Below are positions 25,910 to 37,700 of a stretch of 64,000 bases of DNA, one piece after another. How positions within the stretch are numbered: the first letter of the stretch is position 1; each line of letters opens with the position of its first letter. Location of the stretch: contig CP136065.1 in NCBI GenBank assembly GCA_032622095.1, forward strand, positions 40,613,503 through 40,677,502, in the 5' to 3' direction. Below the pieces are notes generated by a model. The model had not been told where the DNA came from and searched no databases. It saw only the letters and a program-made list of their open reading frames with translations. A program made the translations under genes and the position numbers. The DNA is from Siphonodentalium dalli. Lineage: Eukaryota; Mollusca; Scaphopoda; Gadilida; Siphonodentaliidae.

Positions 25910-27396
25910 AACTTTATACTATCATGCCACTTGGATAAAGTCTTAACCTAATTCAATTGTTGTGATATGTGTTTTGAAATGACATTTTGAACACGACAAG
26001 TCGGGTATAGATTATAATAGATTTCAATGTTAAAATTGTCTTATGGAATGGCGTGTACATTACCGAATCATTTTAAAAGAGTATTATAACATATAGGTAC
26101 TTGAGTTACAATGGCATGATTTTGTGTCACAAGACAACACATATATTTCGACAACAGTTCGTCTGTACCTTCATATCGTCGTGAGAATCAGAGCTAAGCA
26201 TTCTTCACATGTCGCAATAACGGGAAATAATACCATGATTTATGGTATTGTATATGCAATGCATACACCTCGGACTATATGTTCAGAACAACGATGCATG
26301 GATTCTATAAGTGCAATCACGCTATATGTAATTACATGAATGTGGCTGGTATTATTAACTACAGATGGGCAACTCATTGAACTACTGTAATAAATTTGAA
26401 TGTCTCATTTTGGGACATGATTGAGCAAACACTAAGGTGAGAATTAGTTTTCGCGAGACCTTCATTTATAAAACTTTGGCACGACCTGTTTTTCGTTCGC
26501 GGCATTTTCATTTTAGATAACCTTCAGGCAAACTGAACGGTCGTTCTCCTCAAATTTGCTAGCCTGCGGTAGTGATTTCGAAGCACAAATATACACTCAA
26601 ATCTACTTTTATGTTCTTGATGCCGAATTATGTAAGCATGGTTTCGTAGGTGTGTACTTTTAATGCGACGCTTTTCTCACAGCAAAACGGCATCTAGACT
26701 ACGTCCCATTTCTATCGATAAAGATATGACTGAATATCTGGCCTAATTGATGACGTGGTGAAATAATAAAATTAATTTTGAAATACGCTCCTTTGTGTGT
26801 TGAAATTCGGCAGCGTTGAAAAAATGCACACCGAAAACGGGACAATATGACTACTTACACCGAACCGCATTCAAGTGATTACTGACTGTGACAATGCTTA
26901 CTTCGAGATAACTTATTCCCTATTTACAGTAGAAGCGATTACAGCCTTCATAAATTGAAATTACTATTGAGCACAACCCGACCGTCTACTATGAGGAAAA
27001 CCTGTAAGTTTATCAAAATTATAACGATAACCGTCTGTTCTCCAGGGCAGTAAACGAAGATACACATTAGCGTCGTGTATCAAAATCACTTCTTATTGAT
27101 ATTAAGTATATATATTTATGTTTTCAACATCCATCATACTTGTGTTTTTAAAAATATTTGTCAAACTATATACCGTGTGCCGATGCTGTTAAGTTAAGTT
27201 AGCTATATAAAGAATAAGTTGCATTGATAAAACATGAATACTCAGTTGCTTAACAGCCTCCGCTCACGGTATAATAATCGGAATTTGTTTTATGTATACA
27301 CGTATTCATTACGCCTTCTCTTTGTACCACCTGATGTGGTGGCTGAAAGAATGAATAAACAATTGTGTCCCAAAATAAGACTGATTGCTCGTTTCG

Positions 27397-27794
27397 TTAA
27401 CCCTTTACCCAACAAACCGGCCAAAACCGGCCAAATAAAGCTGCAACAGCCTAAATTATCTTGGGTCTGTCTCAATAAAACCATACAAATATGGATATCA
27501 TTGGAACCGGCTCATTGACCACATTGTGATGGTTACAGTTATGCCCTGTGCCAATGCATTCTCTTATATATGCGAGTCGACCATAGGTCGCCTCGCATAT
27601 ATAAGAGAATGCATTGGCCTAAAAAAAATCTTTTTTTAACACTTTTTACCATTTTTTCTTACATTCTTTAACAATTTTATAATTTTTAATGTGTTAAGCC
27701 AATGCATTCTCTTATATATGCGAGGCGACCTATATGGTCGACTCGCATATATAAGAGAATGCATTGGCACAGGGCCCTTCTGTTGGGTAAAGGG
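27397..27794 (+). mobile_element. Palindromic MITE of the same family, opposite orientation
   Basis: TTAA 27397-27400 then CCCTTTACCCAACAAACCGG. Two palindromes at about 27543-27620 and 27695-27774. The right end TTGGGTAAAGGG is followed by TGGA, not TTAA, and runs straight into another inverted repeat. It sits about 290 bp upstream of the adaptor gene's first recognised codon. Confidence 0.88.
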
Positions 27795-27905
27795 TGGACG
27801 GAAATCAAAACACAGGCCCCTGGGGAAAAGTACTAAGATACCTATATAGACTATACCAGTGTTTTGTCTATATTGGTATTTTACTAATTTTCCCAAGGGG
27901 CCTGT
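27795..27905. repeat. Inverted repeat upstream of exon 1
   Basis: CACAGGCCCCTGGGGAAAAGT...ATACC (27,810) pairs with GGTATTTTACTAATTTTCCC...GGGGCCTGTG (27,873-27,907). About 180 bp before the chosen start codon; a promoter function cannot be judged. Confidence 0.85.
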
Positions 27906-28080
27906 GAATTAAAATGGGTCGACCAAAACTGAGATGAGCAGGAATTTATAGAGTCATACATTTTCGAATTTGGACTCATCCACATTGTTAAGATAAGAAA
28001 ACACTCGGTTCTACTACACCGCATAGTTATACATGCATGGCTTCGATTTCAGAGAACCGAGAAAGGTTTCAGAGAAAACA

Positions 28081-28716
28081 ATGGACACAGGAAAAAAGTC
28101 AGGAAAGAGCACGACGACGAAGCCTCATGACCTGGTAATCGTGTTTGAATGTGAAACCGATGAAGAAAAATGCTGGCCGCCGTATGTGATAGACCTGTGT
28201 ATGGAAGAGTTCCCGGACCAGGATATTGTCCCTGTTGATCGAGAGGTTCTTACCATTGAGCAGGCCCGGGATGAGATAAGCAACACTCGAGCTGTGTTGC
28301 TAATAGCAACGCCGACATTAGTCGATAGCCTCGTTCTAGACTCCCCAGCTTTTGAGGATGTCTTGTGCAGAACTGTCATAGTTGGTGACGTGTGTCGTAC
28401 AGTTGAATCGTGTGTAGAACTTCCTAAGAGTTATCAGAATTATACAAAATGGCGACATTGTTCGTTTGGCGAAACAGAAGAAGAGAACACAAAGAGTGTG
28501 GTGACTATAAAAACTATTCTGGAACAGACTCCGATAGAGTCTCCTATTCTCAGGACGCCCCAGAATGTTCCAAATATTGCGGAACCATCGGGTCCTAGTC
28601 CGGAGCAGCCATCGTGCCAGTCGAAACCAGTGGACGTCACACCGAAGGCCAAACCCCGCCGAAGCGTGACTACAGGAAACTCTGTGGTTGCCGTCATACC
28701 CAACACTATACATATG
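28081..28716 (+). CDS. PIK3AP1-like: Exon 1: TIR-like N-terminal domain
   Basis: 212 codons from ATG 28081, which has a good context (A at -3, G at +4). An in-frame upstream ATG at 28033 exists, but the stretch between contains two TTTCAG trinucleotide runs that could be splice acceptors of a 5'UTR intron, so I prefer 28081. Residues 16-150 have the TIR-like pattern of the family: a first hydrophobic strand (HDLVIVFECE), a second (AVLLIATPTLVDSLV) and a third (CRTVIVGDV), then a WRHCSF strand. From about 165 the chain is Pro/Ser-rich linker with basic stretch PKAKPRRS. It ends HM|GTAGGT in phase 0. The frame stays open beyond the donor to 28848, which is read-through into intron. Confidence 0.85.
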
Positions 28717-31700
28717 GTAGGTTCGATTAAATATTTTTCAATTATGTATATTTCACTCATAACCTACATGCATATGAAATCAGAGGTCTCTCCACAATTA
28801 ATAATCTTGAATCAAGAAATTGCGGCGGTGATGTGGAAGAGAAGTTAGGGCGGCGAACCAAACATTGTATTCAGTGGTCGTATAACTTCGCATCATGCGC
28901 AAAGTTGTACAGTATCTCTGGTATCAATAATTTGTCATAAGTTGTGTAAACTTGCTGACATAACCAGTGCTGGAGGCGATCTTGCGTTTTTTAATTACAA
29001 ATATTTTTTTATATGTTTATTAGTCAAATAAACATTTAATGATAACTCGTTACAAATATAATATTTAAATTATTTCACTCGCCCTTTTATTCCTCTTTCA
29101 TTCCATCTAACTCACAATAAACTCTCCCGTTCTCTCACTCTTCCATTGGTCTTGCTTACATGCACTGGCAAGTTTTTGGTTCTTACCATATTTAGATCGC
29201 TACAGTAGTCATATATCCTATATTGAAATTATAAATGTAGTGGATTGTACAAGTCGGTTAACAAGTCGGTAAAACACGACACTACCAATAAGCAACATAT
29301 CAAAGTAATTTTAGACTATGGATCATTACTGCCGAGTGTCTTTGTCCACCCTTGTTTTAACAAGAACCAGTTCTTTTCAAACTGAATTGACTTCATTTCG
29401 CTTCTTGCTAAAAAATGTCCTGTATATCTTGACCGAAGGTCTATTATAGGAATGAGGTAACAATTAGGCTGTCTGGTGTAAATTGGTAATCGCTTCAAAA
29501 AGGTTTGAACAAAGGGGCATTCGCATAATATGTGGGTAATATCTTCGCATTTTATATTGCATCGATTACATTTATCATTCTGCGGTGCGAAATTTCTTAG
29601 TAGAAAGAATTCTGTGATTATTGCAGCCATTGACGCTTGGTGTCAGGCCAATTACAAACATGGTGAGATTCATCTCATACAGTACAGCTGAGTGGCAGGA
29701 TGCATTGCCTAAATTGCGTATTTAGTCTTTGGTCCCAGAACCATTCGTTTTCCCCATGAACCGAACTCAATGGTCAGACGATGGTTTCGGGTTTCGGCAT
29801 CGGGGAACAGACTACTATTGTTAAAGGTGGTCTATCTCCTCCTATAACAAGTTTTATATAGTTTCCTGGAATCCAGGGTTGGGGCGATTACATGCCAATG
29901 TAATCGATTACGATTACAATTACTTTTGATTTACATGATTACGATTACGATTACTGATTACTTTTTTCCCAATGTAATTGATTACGATTACAATTACTTT
30001 AGTAAATGTAATCGATTACTTTTTGATTACATATGATTACAATTGTTAGTTTCCAACCATTTTGATCGCATAGGAATAAATAATGAATAAATCAAATTAA
30101 AATATAAAATTTGATTGAATAAAAACATCACTACATAACATGGAAACAAGAAACGACTGAAACAATATAGAGAAGCAAGCAATAAACACATAGACTTTTT
30201 ACATTTATATGTATTGGTCAGGTTTCACCATGAAGTTGTCCACAACTTATTGGGAATATATTATGTTTTATGTGTATTTATTTATTTAAATATATTTTTA
30301 ATATATTTTTTAATTTTCTTACATGCATTGAAAATAACGCATACTATTTATGAAGCTATTATTAGAAACAATTATAAATTATTTGCATGCAGGACCTGGA
30401 TATCAAATAATAAATATGAATCTAAGACCCCCCTGCCAGGAAATCCGGCATGAAACTTCAGGTGATCTCAGATAGAGTTTTCCCGCTTGCTATGCTCCAA
30501 ATGTTTACACGAACTTCTCGGAAACGTTCGGAGCGTAGCCAGTGTGGGGGTGGGGGACTCTATCTCTATATGAGGTTGTCTGAAGTCCCAATCGATTGTA
30601 TGTATTATAACAGGACCTCATCAGATTTGACATCTATCTGTATTTGACAAAATATATCTTCGCACGTCACGCATAACATATTATAATTATCTGTGGCCCG
30701 TGGCTGGCGGAACACATTATATAAAATAATTAGACCCTAAACCTGCCCTCATATGTTCCAGTAATACCCGCGTGTATTATCGACATGCGCAGTGCCGTAA
30801 TAGCTTATAGCGTAATGATGTCGATGTCAATGTCGGACCTTTATTATTATGTTAATAAGAATATAATTATGACATTCGATTTGTGTTGGGATATTTAGTG
30901 TTCGCGGTGAGATAAACATTGATGACAAGGGTGGTTGAACAATTTTATCAACATGACAAGACACATTTAAAATGGAACTAAATGTTTACCTGAAGGTGTC
31001 TTTACTTCCCCCTTTGTTGTGATAAGGAAATCAATATTAATTTTTGTTTAACCCTGCCGTTTCGAGATAGTTTTTCCTTGCTAAAATGTGATTATGTGAT
31101 AAAATGGATCTCTTATTTGTCGCAATTATATACTAAATTTATTAGCCTCGTCCACTAAATTCGATTCGAGCCTCGGAAATATTCTGTTGTCAATGAGACA
31201 CGAAACGTGCGATATTAAAATCAGCATTATAGATAAGGCCGTTACTGACTTGAGCATTCGTAACAATTCACGATTCAATTATGCGGAGATTACGAATAGA
31301 CTATATAGTTGTTCTACGATTATCAACGATTGCTTTAATAGATTAGCAACTATTCACCATTAGGAATAGTATATAGAGGATATGGAATGAGTGTTTCTCT
31401 CATATGATATTTATGAAACGAGTCTAAGAATTTTCAGTTTTCTCGAGCCTCCGGCGAGAGAAAACTGAAAATTCGTGACGAGTTTCATAAATATCATATG
31501 AGAGAAACACGAATTACATATTCTATTTATCATATGACACCTATAAATTGATTATGATGTCCAAAACGCACACAAATAACTAAATAGCTATATGACATCG
31601 CAGCAAAAGGTTAATGTGACGTCACTTCATTGCACCGGAAGCCCAATTACACCTGGTGAACTAGCAGAAATAATATGCACGCGAAGATATAGTGCGCTAT

Positions 31701-34700
31701 TCTGTTCTCAGTTTGTGACATTATATCGTATGTTTATTAGATAAATACGAATTACATATTCTATTTATCGTATAACAATGTCCAAAACTATATATGTCAA
31801 GATTATAATTGCGAGAATTTCGGCATCGCGTTGATTGACGCGCACGAATTTGACCTGCATTTAGTCAGAGATGCGGCTCGGCCCCCGGCTGCCATTCAGC
31901 CATTCAGAACACATTTTTGTCAACAAACCAATCAAATTATCGGAAGGTGATATGAATTAGTAATTGATATGAAATTGATTTATGACATAGTTTCCAACGT
32001 AAATAATGATTGAGTCATGTGATAAAATAATATATTATAGTATGATATTTATTTACGGAAGAAGTTTTCAAACAATAATAAATTTATTTAATGGGAGAAT
32101 ATTTCAATCAATAAACATCCCTATAGTACTATATACCGCAAACCGTATTTTATATATGCCTACTTGGAGTTTTTGTTTTTCTGTTTATGATCAGAAACGA
32201 ATACCGCGATCAAAGTACCATGCACATATTTTGTGTGGAGTTTCGTGGGTGACTTTTCAGTTGACTGATTACCTCTGAGGTAGGCCTACACGGCTACATC
32301 AGTTCTATGGGGAACTGTTATAGTGTTAATAGTTGTCACGATTGTGACGTTATATGCGCATGTATCTTCTCTTGGTCTCGAATGTTGTTTAAAGGCCCAT
32401 TTCATTTTCGAGTCACCGATTATTTTTATTATAGTGACTTGATATACGGTTTTAATAACAAAATTCTATGCCATAAAATATGATTAAAATACTATAATTC
32501 ATCACAATTTGAAACGTCTGTGTCTCAGAAGATGCCCATATAGAATTAGAAACCAGCTGAAATCATAGAAAGATTTCCTGCGTTATATGGCTCCCAAAAT
32601 GCAACATAATTCAAACTAAAAATGTATTTTCAATGGAAGGGGAATACTCTATATCTTAAGATATCGAGTTATTCCCCTTCCATTGAAAACAATGAAACTT
32701 GAGCACAGAACACCAAGTCGGTATCTCAACAAAAACAACATGTCCACGGTTTAATACACCGAATAAGTTGATAATGCAATGTTTTGGAGTTTCCTCTTTC
32801 AAACGGAATATAATATGGCATATATTTTATACAAAATTATCTGTGTGTTCGAAAATTAAGTGAGCCATCTCCTCTCAACTGAATGCTGCAGTTCTATATA
32901 AATATATAATTATGGGGTAACGTAGAATAGATTAAACAGTTCAAAATGACTATCTTTATAGATGCACATGCAGCGATTTAAATTATGTTATTGTTCTTAG
33001 AACATTTAATCAACTTGAAACAGATATCCTGATTTGCCATTGCTACCCGTTACTCAACCGCTGAATACAATTCGTTAACCAAATTATGACACTCAGGTCT
33101 ATTTTAGTAGACATTTTAGTTAAACAGATTTTTAGTGTTAATTCTTTGACTTTCTACAGTTCGGAGAACCTGTTGCCATCATACTAAAAAGCAATATTAC
33201 AGACGGCCATAGAGATTCTGTCAGGATAGAAATAGAAGGTGTCGAGAAACAGATCAAATTTAAACTGCTTAATTCAAGCACGATTAGGTTCAAGGCTCCA
33301 GGTATGTGTATACATGCGCATAATATCGAGTGTTGTGGTACGAGGCTCCAGGTATGTGTATACATGCGCATAATGTCGAGTGTTGTGGTACGAGGCTCCA
33401 GGTATGTGTATACATGCGCATAATATCGAGTGTTGTGGTACGAGGCTCCAGGTATGTGTATACATGCGCATAATATCGAGTGTTGTGGTATGAGGTTCCT
33501 GTCATTGTCAGCTTTATACAATAGAGGAACATGTAGCCGGGGCTTACTCAGGCTTTTTGCTGGTGCCCGAACAAAGTTGCACCCAACTCGTCAACAGATC
33601 AACAATCACAATCTTAACATTTCGCCTATATACATACTGTTTCTAATATTTAGCCTATATATACATGCTGTTCTTATTCGGCTAATAATAAACAAATTCG
33701 CCAATACTTTTAATTTACTCGTTATTGTTGTTATCGTTACAATTGTAGTATGCTATACTATTCAAAAATGGCACCATATAGTCTAGAGGGGAAGCGGCCT
33801 ATACGTTATACAATTAAGCTGATGTAGCGGTGGGTGACCCCTCATTTGCGAACTCAATTTAGAGGATAACTGTGGACATTGTGTTTCGTGATTGTCAGTG
33901 TTAAACATTTCTAAACTAACTGTATTCACCAAGTCATTTATAAGAAGTGTACATTGGAACGGTTTTTTTTTATTTGGAGGGATGTTACGGTGATAGCAGA
34001 AGACGACAGATTAATAAAAGTTCAGCACGAGACAAATTTATTGAGGGAGATGTTTAGATAATAAGTTCAACAAACGACTTATTACCTGAACGTTTCCTAT
34101 GGGATAACTACTCATCAATGCATGGTGTTTTATTATAGAAAGGGCTAAACTGATGATTTTCCTATCGCAAATTTAGAAGAGAGAAACGGATATTTGCGAC
34201 AGTAAAACCAGCAGTCTATCACTTAATGACACATTATGGACGTGTTCGGGTGCGTTAAACTGTTACTTGGTATTCAAGCACTGGGCGAATGTAGCATTCT
34301 ACTACAACGCCGAAAATCTGAAGCAAATCGACCGTACCTCTCCATATGGTGCGTTCATACACTGCATGACAAGTTTGCACGGTATGGTTTGCAGGCATTT
34401 TGTCGTAGAAAACGATATGGTACCAGAATATGAACGGAAACAAGCATATAAGATGCAACTGTATCACAGCTAACTACGCGCGATGTAAACTCTCTGTAGT
34501 TCCACCTGTAACGATGCTACCGGAATTTGCCTGTAAATAGCATGCAAGTATCTCGCAAGAATAGACCATACAGGTATTTGAAGGCAAATTACAGTAGCAC
34601 TGTTACAAGTGCATGGAACTACTTAAATTTTACTTCTCATGTCGTTAGCTTTGGTAAAGATGCATGTTATGTGCATGTTTCCGTTCATATTCTGGCACCA

Positions 34701-37700
34701 TGTGGTTTTCTATGACGAAATGCCCGCAAAAACATATCATGCAAACTTGCCAGCGTATGAACGTACCCATAGAAAACATTATCCGAACTACGCTCAATTG
34801 TAAATATTTACTTCTAGATTCGGGACGCAACTATATATCGGCGATAAAGTAACGAAAACGAGTTTGCCATCGATAGTGACTTAATTTAATTAATATATAA
34901 TAATGACAGTATGTGTTGTCAGTTTAGATTTAATATTTGTAAAAATAACTACTTTGAGCAAGATTATCCTCCATTTCTATTTGATCGCCCTATCGGAGTG
35001 TTTCACATCACGTTAAAGACACGGGCGGCGTTGGCGGTGGGTATGCTGTTAAAATATTCACCTCCGTCAAAAACCGCCATAAACAGAAATAATAGTAAAA
35101 TATAGACAGACCTTGTTCTTATACCTATCAGAAATATGGCATAAACAGTGTGTTATTGTCAAATGTTTTTCCTTTGTTGTGTAAACACAAGCAAAACATG
35201 TTACAGAACCTGGCTTTTGTTTAGATCCGGATATGGTACACGTAAAGAGCGTTCTTTGTTACTGTTTTCCTGATATGGAAATAATAAAGAGCGTTTATAT
35301 CATTTGTGTGTGATTATCCAATAGAATTGCGCTGTGTTATGTAAACAGAAGCAAAACTTCTGTAACACGAGCAGGTTCTTGTTTACATACACCATCGTAC
35401 GTATTGACGACAATATACTATTTACGCGCTGATTATGTTTAGCATATGAACAAAACTATATATATTTTAATATTCCTTCTGTTGATGGCGATTTGAACAA
35501 ATATGGATATTTCTGCAACGAACGCTGTCCGTGCCTTTAAAATAACATACCGTAAAATTGTTATCTCCATTCTAGTTCAAAATGTCAAAATTATTCATAA
35601 ACGTAAGTGCAAATGTCGCCTTGTCGACAACATATTTCAAGGGAATTCCGCCTTTTCTGGGAAGTACTAAATACCAAACAACCACCGACTGCTCTTTCTT
35701 CCGAGAAATTGTTCAGAATTAGATAAACGTAAGTTGAAAGTGAAAATATGCCGACTTTATAATTAAATGAAAACAAATTTGATCTCAGATGGTTGTATGA
35801 TCACATTGAAATATCAAAACGCTACCATGAAATATATAGAGGATCTACGAGGCCACAGTTTATAGCGGAATTTATAGAACGAGTCCAGAAAATTAGGTCT
35901 GACAGTGTCTTTGGCGAGTTTTGTGAATTCTGCTATAAACTGGGGACGAGTAGTAGATTATATTTATTATACATGATCTAAAACCTCGACAAAACATACT
36001 TAAATCAACAAAATGGGACGCGAAACTAACATCGGCTTCCATAAGACATGCGATGACGTTTCACGTAACTATGCGTTATTTGCCCGCGTAAAGAAAAAGG
36101 CCCAGGTAAATACAGGCTCTTTGTCGTATTTAATGGCGTATATTTAATTACAAGGCTTTTCAAACTCTTCATTATAGTTTGTTGAACAAATATTGGAAGC
36201 CATAGTATTTTGAGACATAGCGTACGGAATATAAACAGACGATACAGCGGGAGTCAAAGTCACCTGGCACTATTTCCTGATATTAAACGAACGTTTAATA
36301 TCACAATTTATAATAACGGTAGGATCATGTAATAAATATATACAACAGTATATATACATATAGTCTTGATAGTCTTAACATATTATTGTAACGTTAGTTC
36401 TGTATCCTTGGCTCAGGTTATGTCACTAACACATAATTCCATTTTTACAACAGAGCGACGGATGGACATTGAAAATGCCGCGTTAAAAGTCTTTATAAAT
36501 GACAAACCTGTCACAGAGGAGACTGAAAAGGTGAAAATGTCTTTGACGTACGTCAAACCCGAGGTGTCAGCGTTCCATTGTTTGCCGCTGTTGATGAGTG
36601 TATTCGATGTCAAAACGACGGAGGAATTGGATGAGATTCTGTGCAAAGATTTCTCCGACAGCTGCCCAAAAGACAAGTTACTGGACACGATATCAATGGC
36701 TGTAAAAGAACCAGGTATATAACTCAAGATTTAAAACAACCAGGTATATAACGCAACATTTAAAACAACCAGGTATGTAACTCAAGATTTTAAACAACCA
36801 GGTTTATAACTCAAGATTTAAAAAAGATAGTGCTGTGAAATAACCAGGTATATAACTCAAGATGTAAAAAAGATACCACCAGGTTTATTTTTTTAAATAA
36901 AAAAAGAGAGTGCCGTGAAACAACCAGATATATAACTCAAGATTTAAAAAAGATACATCAAGGTATATAACTCAAGATTTAAAACTGATAGTCCTGTGAA
37001 CCAACCATGTATATAACTCAAGATTTCAAACAGTTTAATGTACAAGTGTACATTGACATATATAACCGGGTCCAGACAAACACGCCTATTGCGGGGGTGA
37101 AGGAGAAGATCACTCGATCAGTGATTTTTTTTTAGATCGCGGGTATGGATTTTGGAGAAATTATCACGTGACTTCCGGTTAGCACCCGTGTGGAGATTGC
37201 AAAAAACGCGGAATTGGGAATGAAGCATCGCGATGAAAATGAAAGTAACTAATTCACAACTTAAGAAGAATTCACATGTGATTTAGGTATATTAATTTCA
37301 ATTGGACCAATTTCTTTGGTTAGCTTAATGAAAACGAAAAATGAAGACGTCATGACACGGTTTCTGAAGTCATTTTGGATTTGTGGGCCAGAATCCAGAC
37401 AAGATTGCACAATCCGCGACACGTCTTGTCATGTTGGCTGTCATTTCCGTCGTGATCACTGCGTTCTGTTACATAATTATTCTTAGCGCTATGTCGCCGA
37501 TAAAAGGCAAATTTGAGGAACAGCATGTGTGGTTGCTCCACTACGTGTCACGTACGATTCATATTAGTGGATTTGATATAGTCATGGAATAAACACCTAA
37601 AAAAAAAAATTAAGTCCCCCAAATATATGAGGCTATATTTTCAAAGATATGGGTCAGATTGCTATGAAATTTGGCACAGGTACTCATCACGATCTGATTA

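Larger units (their letters stand above)
20..28080. other. Gaps between repeats in the left third
   Basis: Stretches 6223-6639, 6891-7340, 9604-10382, 10821-11329, 11626-12540, 23161-24160, 24606-25410 and 25910-27396 contain no gene or RNA I can support. They hold AT-rich sequence, occasional poly-G/C runs and unassigned repeat fragments (e.g. 10,860-10,930 resembles 12,230-12,310). Confidence 0.55.

Noticed and set aside
28033-28080. Upstream in-frame ATG as the start of exon 1
   Set aside because: Possible but less likely: two TTTCAG acceptor-like sites lie between, and the ATG at 28081 has the better context. Not excluded.
33138-33532. Repeat-peptide frames on the - strand ('MRMYTHTWSL' repeats)
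   Set aside because: Translation of the 50-bp minisatellite; the true coding strand there is + (exon 2).
35793-36110. Possible additional exon or recombinase-like fragment (HEIYRGSTRPQFIAEFIERV; KWDAKLTSASIRHAMTFHVT)
   Set aside because: Two protein-like frames in different phases with a stop between; no recognised family and no phase-compatible splice sites with the adaptor gene.
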